64,000 nucleotides of DNA, from contig CBDIHI010000011.1 of NCBI GenBank assembly GCA_965279075.1, forward strand, positions 310,001 through 374,000. The letters are read 5' to 3'. A program made the position numbers and the translations under genes. The notes beneath the pieces were generated by a model, which had not been told where the DNA came from, did no database searches, and saw only the letters and a list, made by a program, of their open reading frames with translations. This DNA is from SZAS-79 sp965279075 (GTDB lineage Bacteria > Pseudomonadota > Gammaproteobacteria > Burkholderiales > SG8-39). How positions within the stretch are numbered: position 1 is the stretch's first letter; the number at the start of each line of letters is the position of its first letter. Positions 39,550 through 48,709 of the stretch are shown in pieces.

Positions 39550-40536
39550 ATGATTCGTCGTCATATCCTCAAGTCCGCGGCGCTCGCCGTGTTCGCGCTG
39601 TGCGTTGCCGCCCCCGCCCCGGCCCAGGCGCCTTTCCCGTCGAAGCCCTTGCGGCTGGTCGTGCCGTTCCCGCCGGGCGGGCCGACCGACGTGTTCGGGC
39701 GCGCCTATGCGGCCAGGCTTTCCGCCGTGCTCGGCCAATCCGTGGTGGTGGACAACAAGTCGGGCGCGGGCGGCGTGGTCGGGACGCTCGAGGTGAAGCG
39801 CAGCGCCCCCGACGGCTACACCCTGAACTTTGGCACGGCATCGACCAATTGCATGTACCCGCTCCTTACCGACAAGCCGGTCTACGATGTGCTCGCGGAT
39901 TTCGCGCCGGTGGCGGTGATCGGCGGGGCCAGCATCGTGATCACCGCCAACCCGTCGCTGCCGCCCACACTCAAGGCAGTGCTGGACGCCTCCCGCGCCC
40001 AACCCGGCAAGTTCCAGTTCGGCTCCCCGGGGAACGGCACGCTGATGCATATCACCGTCGAGCGTCTCAAACGGGAGACCGGTGCCGACCTGCAGCACAT
40101 CCCCTTCCGCGGCAGCGCGCCCTCGATGCAGGCCCTGCTCGGCGGGCAGATCGGGTTGTCGGTCGATACAATCGGTCCCTCGCTGCAGAACCACAAGGCC
40201 GGCCGGATCCGCATCCTCGCCCTCGCGAGCGCCCGCCGCTCGTCGCTGATCCCGGACGTGCCCACGGTGGACGAGGCCCTGGGCATCAGGGGCTTCGAGG
40301 CGCTGCTATGGAACGTGATCGTGGCCCCGGCCGGCACGCCGGCCGCCGTGGTCGAGACCCTGTCCCAGGCCACCGCGAAGGTGATGGGGGACGCCACGTT
40401 TCAGGAGCAGCTCGCGGGGCTGGGCATCGAGACGATGGCGGGTTCCAACCCGGCATCGGCTGCGGCCCATATCCGCTCCGAGCTGGCGAAATGGAAGCCG
40501 GTGATCGAGGCAAGCGGCATCAAGGCAAGCGAATGA
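39550..40536 (+). CDS. Bug/TctC-family solute-binding protein
   Basis: A 328-residue periplasmic binding protein with signal peptide MIRRHILKSAALAVFALCVAAPAPAQ (cleaved near residue 26). PFPSKPLRLVVPFPPGGPTDVFGRAYAARL and DGYTLNFGTASTN are the family marks. GGGAG lies upstream of the ATG. The stop overlaps the next start as ATGA. Without tctBA nearby it is an orphan receptor, probably for an acid metabolised by the acyl-CoA genes behind it. Confidence 0.88.
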   Translation: MIRRHILKSAALAVFALCVAAPAPAQAPFPSKPLRLVVPFPPGGPTDVFGRAYAARLSAVLGQSVVVDNKSGAGGVVGTLEVKRSAPDGYTLNFGTASTNCMYPLLTDKPVYDVLADFAPVAVIGGASIVITANPSLPPTLKAVLDASRAQPGKFQFGSPGNGTLMHITVERLKRETGADLQHIPFRGSAPSMQALLGGQIGLSVDTIGPSLQNHKAGRIRILALASARRSSLIPDVPTVDEALGIRGFEALLWNVIVAPAGTPAAVVETLSQATAKVMGDATFQEQLAGLGIETMAGSNPASAAAHIRSELAKWKPVIEASGIKASE

Positions 40537-41360
40537 GCGCGCGCGAGTGCTTCGAGGTGACGGTGGAAGGCAAGGTCGCGCACATCCGGCTGTCGCGCCC
40601 CGAGCGCCTCAACGTGATGACGCTCGGCTTCTGGCGCGAGATCCCGGAGATTGCGAGGGAACTCGATGCGCGCGGCGATGTGCGGGCAGCGGTGTTTTCC
40701 TCGACGGGCAAGCACTTCACGGCCGGCATGGACCTGTCGGTGTTCCAGGGAGCCGAGACCCTGGAGACGGATTCGGTGGCGGCGCGCGGGCGCTTCCGGC
40801 AAAAGCTGATCGAACTGCAGCAGAGCTTCTCGGCGCTGGCGGACGCGCGCTACCCGGTGATCGCCGCGGTGCAGGGCGGCTGCATCGGCGGGGGCGTGGA
40901 CCTCGCGACGGCGTGCTGCCTGCGCTATGCGACGCGCGACGCGTACTTCGTGATCCAGGAGATCAACATCGGCATGATGGCCGACGTGGGCACGTTCAAC
41001 CGGATGCCCAAGCAGCTCCCCGAGGCGGTCGTGCGCGAGCTGGGCTACACGGGGGACCGCCTGCCCGCCGAGCGCGCGGAGCGGCTGGGCTTCGTGAACG
41101 GCCTCTATGACACGCACGAGGCGCTGGTGGAAGGCGCGCTGGCGGTGGCGAAACGGATCGCCTCCAAAGCGCCGGTGGCCGTGGCCGCGACCAAGCAGAT
41201 GATCTCGTACACGCGCGACCACTCGGTGGCGGAGAGCTTCGAGTACATGAACGTGCTGCAGCCCGGCGTGTTCAGCGTCGAGGACATCCGCCGCGCGGAG
41301 GGGTCGGCAAAGGCCGGCAAGCCGCCGGAGTTCGAGGACCTGCCGCCGAAGCAGGCGTAA
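40533..41360 (+). CDS. enoyl-CoA hydratase family, dienoyl-CoA isomerase-like
   Basis: A 275-residue crotonase-fold enzyme. The oxyanion-hole segments are SSTGKHFTAGMDLSVF and AAVQGGCIGGGVDLATACCLRYA. The active-site segment EINIGMMADVGTFNRMPK has Asp in the ADVGT position, the pattern of delta3,5-delta2,4-dienoyl-CoA isomerases rather than plain hydratases (which have Glu-x-x-x-G-x-x-P-G). It should shift double bonds in dienoyl-CoA intermediates. Translation is coupled to the Bug gene upstream and the ligase follows after 26 bases. Confidence 0.83.
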   Translation: MSARECFEVTVEGKVAHIRLSRPERLNVMTLGFWREIPEIARELDARGDVRAAVFSSTGKHFTAGMDLSVFQGAETLETDSVAARGRFRQKLIELQQSFSALADARYPVIAAVQGGCIGGGVDLATACCLRYATRDAYFVIQEINIGMMADVGTFNRMPKQLPEAVVRELGYTGDRLPAERAERLGFVNGLYDTHEALVEGALAVAKRIASKAPVAVAATKQMISYTRDHSVAESFEYMNVLQPGVFSVEDIRRAEGSAKAGKPPEFEDLPPKQA

Positions 41361-41386
41361 CCAGGCACGCCCGGAGGAAGATCGCA

Positions 41387-42997
41387 ATGCGCAGCACGAT
41401 GATGCAGGTGCCGCTTTCGCTCAACCATATCCTCGATCGCGCCGGGACGCTGTTTCCCGAGTCCGAAATCGTCTCGCGGCTGCCCGACAAGTCGCTCCGG
41501 CGCCACACCTACGCCGCGTACTACGCGCGCACGCGGCGCCTTGCCGCGGCCCTGCGGATGCTCGGCCTGAAGAAGGGCGACCGGGTGGCGACGCTGGCCT
41601 GGAACCACCACGCGCACCTCGAGTGCTACTTCGGCATCCCGGCCGCGGGCGGCGTGATGCACACGCTGAACCTGAGGCTCTCGCCGGACGAGATCGGCTG
41701 GATCGCGGCCGATGCCGAAGATCGCTTCCTCGTCGTCGACGACATCCTGCTGCCCCTGTACGAGAAGTTCGCCGGCAAGCACAGGTTCGAGCGCGTGATC
41801 GTGTTTCCTTTTTCCGGTGCGAAGGTGCCGGAAGGATTCGACGACTACGAGGCGCTGCTCGCCGATGCGCCGGACACCTTCGATTACGCGCCGCACGGCG
41901 AGGACGACCCGGTGGCGATGTGCTACACGAGCGGCACAACGGGCCGCCCCAAGGGCGTGGCCTATTCGCACCGCTCGACGGTGCTGCACACGCTGGCGGC
42001 CTCGCTGCCTGATTTCTGGTGCCTCGCGGGCCGCGACGTGGTGCTGCCGGTCACCCCCATGTTCCACGCCAACTGCTGGGGCATCCCATACGCCGCGGTG
42101 ATGCTCGGCACGAAGCTCGTGTTCCCGGGCCCGCACCTGCACCCGGCGGACCTGCTCGACCTCATCAAGCTCGAGCCGCCGACGATGGCGCTCGGCGTGC
42201 CGACGATCTGGCTCTCGCTCATCCAGGCGCTGGAGGCCGACCCGGGCAAGTGGCGCCTGCCGGAGGGCATGCGCAGCCTCGTCGGCGGCGCGGCCGTGCC
42301 GGAGGCGCTGATCCGCGCGTTTGCGAAGCACGGCGTGCGCATCGCGCAGGGCTGGGGCATGACCGAGACCTCGCCGCTGGCCACGGTCAGCTACATCAAG
42401 CCGGAGCTGCGGGGCATATCCGAGGACGAGCGCTTCCGGCTCGCGGCCACGGCGGGCGTCACCGCGCCGCTGGTCGAGCTGCGGCTGATGGGCGACGAAG
42501 GGGTCGTCCCCTGGGACGGACAGACCGTCGGCGAGATCCAGGTGCGCGGGCCCTTCATCACCGGCAGCTACCACAAGGTCGAGGCCGACCCGGTGAAGTT
42601 CAGCCCGGACGGGTGGCTGCGCACCGGCGACGTGGCGAAGATGGACGCCCACGGCTACCTGATGATCACGGACCGCACCAAGGACCTGATCAAGTCGGGC
42701 GGCGAGTGGATCAGTTCGGTCGACCTCGAGAACGCGATCATGGCCCACCCCGGCGTGGCGGAAGCGGCGGTCATCGCAATCCCGCACGACAAATGGGGCG
42801 AACGGCCGCTGGCCTGCGTGGTGGCCAAGCCGGGCATGAAAGTCGAGCCGGCCGAGATTTCTGCACTGCTCGCGAAGAAATTCGCAAAGTGGCAACTACC
42901 CGATACCTACGAATTCCTCGATGCGATCCCGCGGACCTCCACGGGCAAGTTCTGGAAGCTCAAACTGCGCGGGATGTACGCCGCGCGAAAGGCCTGA
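41387..42997 (+). CDS. long-chain-type acyl-CoA ligase (AMP-binding)
   Basis: A 536-residue ANL-superfamily ligase. The P-loop is MCYTSGTTGRPKGVAYSHRS, followed by the A5 motif GWGMTETSPLA, A7 WLRTGDVAKMD, A8 DRTKDLIKSGGEWISSVDLE and the C-terminal lysine motif PRTSTGKFWKLKLR. It activates a carboxylic acid to its CoA ester through an acyl-AMP. The sequence class resembles medium/long-chain fatty-acid ligases. GGAGG lies 8 bases before the start. It acts with the dienoyl-CoA isomerase upstream. Confidence 0.93.
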   Translation: MRSTMMQVPLSLNHILDRAGTLFPESEIVSRLPDKSLRRHTYAAYYARTRRLAAALRMLGLKKGDRVATLAWNHHAHLECYFGIPAAGGVMHTLNLRLSPDEIGWIAADAEDRFLVVDDILLPLYEKFAGKHRFERVIVFPFSGAKVPEGFDDYEALLADAPDTFDYAPHGEDDPVAMCYTSGTTGRPKGVAYSHRSTVLHTLAASLPDFWCLAGRDVVLPVTPMFHANCWGIPYAAVMLGTKLVFPGPHLHPADLLDLIKLEPPTMALGVPTIWLSLIQALEADPGKWRLPEGMRSLVGGAAVPEALIRAFAKHGVRIAQGWGMTETSPLATVSYIKPELRGISEDERFRLAATAGVTAPLVELRLMGDEGVVPWDGQTVGEIQVRGPFITGSYHKVEADPVKFSPDGWLRTGDVAKMDAHGYLMITDRTKDLIKSGGEWISSVDLENAIMAHPGVAEAAVIAIPHDKWGERPLACVVAKPGMKVEPAEISALLAKKFAKWQLPDTYEFLDAIPRTSTGKFWKLKLRGMYAARKA

Positions 42998-43002
42998 CCC
43001 CG

Positions 43003-44625
43003 ATGGTCATAGACACTGGACGCCCTGTAACGCTGGCCACGCGGGGGATGGTGGCGTCGCCGCACAGCCTAGCTTCCGCGGCAGGCGTCGACGCGCTGCG
43101 CGCAGGCGGCTCGGCCGTGGATGCGGCCGTCGCGGCGGCTTCGGTGCTCGGCGTCGTCTACCCCCACATGACCAGCGCCGGGGGTGACGCCTTCTGGCTG
43201 GTCTACGACGCAAAGGCGAAGCGCGTGAGGTATCTGGACGGCGGCGGTCGCGCGGCGCGCAGCGCGAGCGTCGACTGGTTCCGCAGCCGCAACCACGCCG
43301 AAATCCCGTTCCGCGGCATCCTGCCCGCGACGCTGACCACGCCGGGCGCGGCGGCAAGCTGGTGCGCCGCGCACGCGGAGTACGGCAGGTTGCCCTTCGC
43401 GCGGGTGCTCGAGTCGGCGATCGGCTATGCGAAGGACGGCTACCCGGTCACGGCGCGGCTCGCGAACTGGATCGCGACGGTGGCGCCCGAACTGCGCGGG
43501 ACCGCCCGATGGGCGCAACTGTTCCTGCCGGGCGGCGAAGTACCGCGCGCCGGCACGCGGCTCGCCAATCCTGCCCTGTCGCGCACGCTGCAGTCGCTCG
43601 CCGGCGGCGGCCACGCCGGGTTCTACGCCGGCCCGGTCGCTGCGGAGATGGCGCGCTTCGCGCAGGAGAACGGCGGGTTCTTCGACGCCGCCGACCTTGC
43701 CGCCCAGAAAGCCGTGTGGGGTGAGCCGCTGCAGGGGAGCTATCGCGGCGTGACGATCTACGAAACGCCGGCGCCCACGCAGGGCTTCGCGGTGCTGCAG
43801 ATGTTGAAGCTCATCGAGCCGTTCGAGCTGCATAAGCGCGACTTCGCGGACCCCATGCGCGCGCACCTGATGGTGCAGGCCAAGCAGGTCGCCTACCACG
43901 ATCGAGATCGCTGGATCGGCGACCCCGCGTTCGCCGACGTGCCGATGGCGCGCCTGCTGTCCGAGGCCTACATCGACGAGCGCCGCCACCTGATGGACCC
44001 GGAGCGCGCGCTGCCCTGGGACAAGGTGCCGTCCTACGGCAGCCTGAAGGGCGACACCGTCTATGTGTCCGCGATAGACGCCGAGGGCAACGCGGCTTCG
44101 CTGATCAACAGCCTCTACGGGGTGTTTGGCTCAGGGATCGTCGCCGGCGACACCGGCGTGGTGCTGCAGAACCGCAGCGCGTACTTCTCGCTCGACCCCG
44201 CGCACCCGAACTCGCTGGCGCCCGGCAAGGTGCCCCTGCATACGCTGATCGCTTCGCTCGCGTTCCGTGGCGACCGGCTTTGGGGCGCGCTCGGCTGCAT
44301 GGGCGCCGACGGCCAGCCGCAGATCCACCTGCAGGCCTACACCGCGATGATCGACCACGGCTACGACATCCAGCAGGCGGTGGAGGCGCCGCGCTGGCTG
44401 TCCGGGCGCTTCGCGCTCGGCGAGGACCGCGACACGCTGCACATCGAGAGCCGCTTCGGTGAGGCGACCATCGCCGAACTGGCAAGGCGCGGGCACCTCG
44501 TCGACCGCTGGGGCGCGTGGAACGAACTTGCCGGGCACGCCCACGGCATCACGGTCGATCCGGAAAGCGGCGTGTACTCGGGCGGGTCCGACCCGCGCAG
44601 CGACGGCGCGGCGATCGGCTGCTAG
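43003..44625 (+). CDS. gamma-glutamyltransferase family protein
   Basis: A 540-residue Ntn-hydrolase precursor. The predicted self-cleavage/catalytic threonine is Thr352 in KGDTVYVSAIDAEGNAASLINSLYGVFGSGI, at the large/small subunit boundary; GALGCMGADGQPQ is the C-terminal family motif. The N-terminal MVASPHSLASAAGVDALRAGGSAVDAAVAAASVLGVVYPHMTSAGGDAFWLVYD is typical. No signal peptide is seen, so it may be cytoplasmic, as in YwrD-like members with amidase roles. It starts 5 bases after the ligase stop and overlaps the convergent Sel1 gene by 4. Confidence 0.88.
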   Translation: MVIDTGRPVTLATRGMVASPHSLASAAGVDALRAGGSAVDAAVAAASVLGVVYPHMTSAGGDAFWLVYDAKAKRVRYLDGGGRAARSASVDWFRSRNHAEIPFRGILPATLTTPGAAASWCAAHAEYGRLPFARVLESAIGYAKDGYPVTARLANWIATVAPELRGTARWAQLFLPGGEVPRAGTRLANPALSRTLQSLAGGGHAGFYAGPVAAEMARFAQENGGFFDAADLAAQKAVWGEPLQGSYRGVTIYETPAPTQGFAVLQMLKLIEPFELHKRDFADPMRAHLMVQAKQVAYHDRDRWIGDPAFADVPMARLLSEAYIDERRHLMDPERALPWDKVPSYGSLKGDTVYVSAIDAEGNAASLINSLYGVFGSGIVAGDTGVVLQNRSAYFSLDPAHPNSLAPGKVPLHTLIASLAFRGDRLWGALGCMGADGQPQIHLQAYTAMIDHGYDIQQAVEAPRWLSGRFALGEDRDTLHIESRFGEATIAELARRGHLVDRWGAWNELAGHAHGITVDPESGVYSGGSDPRSDGAAIGC

Positions 44626-45281
44626 GCTTTCGCCGGCGCCGGCTTCTTCTTTTTCTTCTTCGGGGGTTTCTGCGCCGGGGATTGTGCCGGTGCCCTGGGG
44701 ACGGCCTTGGGCGCGGCCGCAGCCGCGCTCGCAGCGGCAGCCGCCGCCAGCACGGGGGCGCCGGCCAGCTTCGACGCATCGACCTCCGGTTCGCCGCATT
44801 GCCTGTAGTTCGACGCAGCGCAGGCCTTCGCGAGGTCCTGCGCCTCGTTCGACTGCGCGGCCGTCATCCGCCCGGCCAGCATGTCCCGGAGGATTGCGGC
44901 GGTCTTCGCGTTCTCCCCGGTCTGGCGCGCGCCCCAGACACTGCGCCACATGTAGGCCCGGACGAGGTCCCGCGGCACGCCGGCGCCACCTTCATACAGC
45001 GCGGCGAGGGTCGCCTGCGCTTCCGCGTGCCCCTGCCTCGCCGCAAGGCGCGTCCATGCAGCGGCAGCGGCGCGGTCGGGTGCGTCCAGGTTCGAGTAGA
45101 GCAGCCCCACCCGGGCCTGCGCTTCGGCGTTGCCTTGCCTGGCGAGAGGCAGCCAGAGCTTCAGGGCCGTGGCGCGATCGCCGCGCTGGCGCGCGGATTC
45201 GCCGTCCTCGAGCGGCCCCGCGAGTGCCGCCCGCGTTCCCGCAAGGAGCAGGAACATCACGGCGAGGAGCCCATATTTCAC
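44622..45281 (-). CDS. secreted Sel1-repeat protein with basic Ala/Pro/Lys tail
   Basis: A 219-residue protein. A GTG start at 45281 gives a signal peptide (KYGLLAVMFLLLAGTRAALA); an upstream in-frame ATG at 45353 would add 24 non-hydrophobic residues. Sel1-like helical repeats fill the middle: ALKLWLPLARQGNAEAQARVGLLY, AAAAWTRLAARQGHAEAQATLAALYEGG, DLVRAYMWRSVWGAR. The C-terminal 40 residues are Ala/Pro rich and end in a run of lysines. Sel1 proteins serve as scaffolds for protein contacts. The intergenic repeat at 45313-45350 lies upstream. Confidence 0.7.
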   Translation of the reverse strand: MKYGLLAVMFLLLAGTRAALAGPLEDGESARQRGDRATALKLWLPLARQGNAEAQARVGLLYSNLDAPDRAAAAAWTRLAARQGHAEAQATLAALYEGGAGVPRDLVRAYMWRSVWGARQTGENAKTAAILRDMLAGRMTAAQSNEAQDLAKACAASNYRQCGEPEVDASKLAGAPVLAAAAAASAAAAAPKAVPRAPAQSPAQKPPKKKKKKPAPAKA

Positions 45282-45312
45282 GACTTTTATTTTAAAACCC
45301 CGCGCCGGGATT

Positions 45313-45350
45313 CGCTCTCCGGGTAGTTGTTGTATCGTTACCAGTACATT
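45313..45350. repeat. intergenic repeat, copy B
   Basis: CGCTCTCCGG, an 8-base spacer, then a 20-base block ending ACCAGTACATT, with TGTAT-N8-GTACA. It differs from copy A (28404-28440) at three positions in the 20-base block. On the minus strand it lies 30-70 bases upstream of the Sel1 gene start, where it could serve as operator or promoter. Confidence 0.5.
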
Positions 45351-45359
45351 CATGCGCGG

Positions 45360-46277
45360 TCAGCGTCCAAGCGTCACTATCACCAGGCCCAGCACCAGCA
45401 GCCCCATGCCGGCCATCTCCAGGCGCGAGAGCTTCTCGCGGAAAAGCTTCCTCGACACGACCGGCGCGATCAGCAGCTCCACCAGTCCCAGCGTACGCAC
45501 GTGCGCGATCGGTTCGATTGCCATCGCGGTGAACCAGCCGGCCGAGGCGGCCGCGCCCATGAAGCCGGCGAAGAGCGACCGCCGCCACGCGCCGAACACG
45601 CGCCAGACCACGGGCCGGTCGCGCGCCAGCAGCCAGCCGCCCAGCACCACGGTCTGCAGCGTCTGGGCGACCACGAGGGCGAACGCGGCCGACATCATGA
45701 AGGGCGTGTCGCCGAGCGCGAGCGCCGCGCCGCGGTAGCCGACGGCCGAGAACGCGAAGAACGCACCGGAGGCGAGGCCGAGCAGCGCGGGCAGCGTCAT
45801 CCACCCGGAGAGCATCGTCCGGAACGGGCGCTGCCTGTCCGCGGGCGACAGCAGCAGCACGCCCAGCGTGCCGCAGCCGACGGCGAGCGCCGTCCCTGCC
45901 GTCAGCGGGTCGCCCAGCACGACGAGGCCGAACACCGCCGCCTGGATGATCTCGGTCTTCGAGTAGGCCACGCCGAGCGTGAAGTTGCGCTCGGCCATCA
46001 CGCGCAGCAGGAGCGCGGTGGCGACGATCTGGCTGAGCGCGCCGAACGCGACCCAGCCGAGGAACGCGAGGTTGGGCGTGGGCAGCGCATACCCGCCCGC
46101 GAGATGGACGCCGTACAGCCACAGCAGCGCGAACGGCAGGCCGTAGAGGAACCGGACCAGCGTCGCGCCCAGCGTGCCGAGCTCGGCCGTCAGGCTGCGC
46201 TGCGCGGCATTGCGCATGGTCTGCGCGAACGCGGCCCACAGCGTGACCGGGATCCAGAGCCAGTCGGGCGGCGTCAC
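45360..46277 (-). CDS. DMT-superfamily (EamA-like) transporter
   Basis: A 305-residue membrane protein with ten hydrophobic segments in two repeats. The first repeat starts WIPVTLWAAFAQTMRNAAQRSLTAELGTLGATLVRFLYGLPFAL, and the second ends VELLIAPVVSRKLFREKLSRLEMAGMGLLVLGLVIVTL, the usual EamA closing pair. The GTG start at 46277 overlaps the stop of the methyltransferase gene as GTGA, so the two are translated together. Substrate unknown; export of a product modified by the methyltransferase is one possibility. Confidence 0.8.
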   Translation of the reverse strand: MTPPDWLWIPVTLWAAFAQTMRNAAQRSLTAELGTLGATLVRFLYGLPFALLWLYGVHLAGGYALPTPNLAFLGWVAFGALSQIVATALLLRVMAERNFTLGVAYSKTEIIQAAVFGLVVLGDPLTAGTALAVGCGTLGVLLLSPADRQRPFRTMLSGWMTLPALLGLASGAFFAFSAVGYRGAALALGDTPFMMSAAFALVVAQTLQTVVLGGWLLARDRPVVWRVFGAWRRSLFAGFMGAAASAGWFTAMAIEPIAHVRTLGLVELLIAPVVSRKLFREKLSRLEMAGMGLLVLGLVIVTLGR

Positions 46278-47788
46278 GCGACCTTCAGCGCCTTGAGCGC
46301 GGGCAGGCGGACGGTCTCGAAAGCCTTCGCATCGGCGCGCAGGCGCTCTAGGTCCTCGCGCCGGCCGTTGGCGTCCAGGCAGTCCCAGGCGTGCTGAGCC
46401 CAGAGTTCGGGCGTCGCGAGCCCGCGCTTCAGGGCCCGGAGGAACAGCATCTCCTTGCGCGCGGCGAACACGCCCGCGCCGAGCACCGGCGAGGCGAGCG
46501 CGGAGGCTGTGTCGGAAAGCGCCGCGCGCTCGAGGATCTGCGCGTTGAGCGCTTCGCATCGCGGTGCGGCCGCCTCGATCACGGCCCGCGGCTGCGTGGG
46601 GTGGAGGCTTCCCGCGCCCACCAGCATCTGCGCCACCTGGATGAGCTGGGGGAGCGGGGTCTGCGCGCAGTTCGGGTGCGCTTCCAGCTCACGCAAGGTC
46701 TTCGGGGCGTAGTCGCGCTCGGCCATCGCCTCGAGGAAGGGCCGGTAGACGTCCGCCTGGAGGTCCGCTTCGCCGCCAGCCAGCTGGATCCTTTTCGGCA
46801 CGTGGTCCGGGTGCTGGACCAGAGTGAGCGGCAGGTCGAGGAAGCGCCCAGTTCGCGCCGCCGGCGACATTGGCCGCGGTCCCTTGACGAAGACGTCGCG
46901 CCGGAAGCGCTGGTTCACCATGAAGTCGACGACCGTCTCGCGCAGCATCGGGTGGGTGATGCCGGCCACCAGGTCGCTCGCCTTCCTGCCGGGCAGGCCG
47001 ACCCCGTCGAGGTGGTCGGTGAGCATGGCCGAGGCCACGAAGGTGAGCTTGGCCGCCGAAAGCGTGCGGGCGACCTCGGACGAGGGCATCGGGTGCCAGT
47101 CGCGGTTGAAGTATTCGTGCGCGAGGTAGCTGCGGCTGTGGGCGCGCATCCTGGAGAGCCAGTCCTTGAGCGCGGGCTGCTGGCGGAAGTACCGCGCGTC
47201 GGCGTCGACCAGCGACTGCGCGAAGTCGAGCGACGCGTCGATTTTTGCGCCCAGGCCGCGCGACTCCGGGCCGGCGAGGGCCGCGTGCTCGACCAGCAGG
47301 TGCCTGAGCGGCATCTCCGCGGCCGAGCCGGGCCAGCAGTTGTAGCTCACGTAGAACACGCCGCCCGGCGCGAGCTTGCGGCGCACGATGTCGACCACTA
47401 GGTTGCGGTTCTCCGCCGAGATCCACGACCAGGTGCCGTGCATCACGATGACGTCGAACTCGGGCACGTCCTCGCGCGCGGCGAACTCCTCGAACGAGTC
47501 GTCGAAGAGCTGCGCGTCCGTGCCGGCGGCCCGCGCGAGGTCGCGGGCGTTCGCGGCATGGGTCGGGTTGAAGTCGAAGCCCCAGTATTCGCCGGGACAC
47601 GCGGCAGCATGGATGTTCACCGAAACTCCCTGTCCGAAGGCGAGCTCGAGGTACCGCAGCGGCCGGGAGTCCAGCAGCGTCGAGACGCCGCGCGAAAGGC
47701 AGGCGAAGTCGAGGTGCGCGGGGGCGAGCTCGCGGTAGTAGTCGTGCGTGTAGTCGATCTCCTGCACGTAGCCTTCGGTCCAGTCCAT
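46274..47788 (-). CDS. SAM-dependent methyltransferase with regulatory domain
   Basis: A 504-residue protein. Residues about 40-160 form a class I methyltransferase: motif I is LELAFGQGVSVNIHAAA, followed by YWGFDFNPTHAANAR and FDVIVMHGTWSWISAENRNLVVDIVRRKLAPGGVFYVSYNCWPG. A second domain (about 220-310, LKDWLSRMRAHSRSYLAHEYFNRDWHPM) is the methyltransferase regulatory domain known from this family, and a helical tail follows. Family members often sit near surface-glycan or peptide-modification genes. The substrate cannot be told here. It is coupled to the DMT transporter gene. Confidence 0.8.
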   Translation of the reverse strand: MDWTEGYVQEIDYTHDYYRELAPAHLDFACLSRGVSTLLDSRPLRYLELAFGQGVSVNIHAAACPGEYWGFDFNPTHAANARDLARAAGTDAQLFDDSFEEFAAREDVPEFDVIVMHGTWSWISAENRNLVVDIVRRKLAPGGVFYVSYNCWPGSAAEMPLRHLLVEHAALAGPESRGLGAKIDASLDFAQSLVDADARYFRQQPALKDWLSRMRAHSRSYLAHEYFNRDWHPMPSSEVARTLSAAKLTFVASAMLTDHLDGVGLPGRKASDLVAGITHPMLRETVVDFMVNQRFRRDVFVKGPRPMSPAARTGRFLDLPLTLVQHPDHVPKRIQLAGGEADLQADVYRPFLEAMAERDYAPKTLRELEAHPNCAQTPLPQLIQVAQMLVGAGSLHPTQPRAVIEAAAPRCEALNAQILERAALSDTASALASPVLGAGVFAARKEMLFLRALKRGLATPELWAQHAWDCLDANGRREDLERLRADAKAFETVRLPALKALKVA

Positions 47789-47826
47789 GGCGGCTTCAGC
47801 AACCCGGTTCGCGATGAGCCCGCATT

Positions 47827-48615
47827 CTAGCGGCGCGTGCGGCCGGCGAGGCGCGGGTCGGGTTGCGCGGCGGACAGGCGTTCGCGGACCCGCTTCGCTG
47901 CCGCCACGGTTTCGCGAATGCAGTCCTTGAGGTGGCGGCCCTGCATGCGCTGCTGGGGCCCGAACACGCAGAGGGAGGCGCGCGCATGCCCGTCGGCGCC
48001 GACCACCGGCGCGCCGAGCGCGCAGACGCCCTCGACGAGTTCGGCGTTGGTGAGCGCATAACCCGCCTTGCGGATGCGCCCGAGTTCCGCGGCGAGGTCC
48101 GTACGCTGCCGCGCCGGTTCCACTTGCGCGAGCACCAGCGCCTGCTCTTCCGGCGGCAGGAAAGCGAGGATCGCCTTGCCGCTCGCGCCGAGGTGCAACG
48201 GGTCCGAGTAGCCGCTGCCGCGGCTGAACGAGATCGGGTGGGGGCTCTTCAGCTCGACCGCGCAGGTCCGCTCGAGCGGCGACACGGCAAGCATCAGCGC
48301 GACGGTCTCGCCCGTCGTGCGCCACAGGTCCTCAAGCACCGGCCGCGACACCGACACCACCGGGAAGCTGCGGTCCCACGCGTGCGCGAGCCGGTGCACG
48401 GCCGGGCCCAGTTCGAAGCGCAGCGGGGTGCCGCCCGAATGGATGAACCCCTTGGCCTGCAGCGTGCCTAGCAACCGGTACAGCGTCGGGCGAGTGAGGC
48501 CGGTGGCGCGCTGCAGGTCGCCGATCTCGAGCACGGTGTGCTCCGCGTCGAAGCTGGTCAGCACGTCGATGGCGCGTTCGACAGCGCGAACCGACTTCGG
48601 CTCAGGCCTTGACAT
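47827..48615 (-). CDS. IclR-family transcriptional regulator
   Basis: A 262-residue regulator. Residues 1-70 are a winged helix-turn-helix (VERAIDVLTSFDAEHTVLEIGDLQRATGLTRPTLYRLLGTLQAKGFI); residues about 85-250 are the IclR effector domain with LHLGASGKAILAFLPPEE and EGVCALGAPVVGADGHARASLCVFGP. It is divergent from the Rieske oxygenase operon and should control it in response to an aromatic or organic-acid effector, probably by binding 48663-48681. Confidence 0.92.
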   Translation of the reverse strand: MSRPEPKSVRAVERAIDVLTSFDAEHTVLEIGDLQRATGLTRPTLYRLLGTLQAKGFIHSGGTPLRFELGPAVHRLAHAWDRSFPVVSVSRPVLEDLWRTTGETVALMLAVSPLERTCAVELKSPHPISFSRGSGYSDPLHLGASGKAILAFLPPEEQALVLAQVEPARQRTDLAAELGRIRKAGYALTNAELVEGVCALGAPVVGADGHARASLCVFGPQQRMQGRHLKDCIRETVAAAKRVRERLSAAQPDPRLAGRTRR

Positions 48616-48662
48616 GGCGGCGCACGCTGCGAAAATCGATTCTCATTCAGTTTTCAGACTTT

Positions 48663-48681
48663 TAGTCCACCTGATGGACTA
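48663..48681. promoter_or_regulatory. candidate IclR operator
   Basis: TAGTCCA-N5-TGGACTA, a perfect 7-base inverted repeat, sits in the 94-base gap between the divergent IclR regulator and Rieske oxygenase genes, 29 bases before the oxygenase ATG. Position and symmetry suit a dimeric regulator. Confidence 0.6.
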
Positions 48682-48709
48682 TAGCCGGACGGACAGGGGG
48701 AGGCAACTC

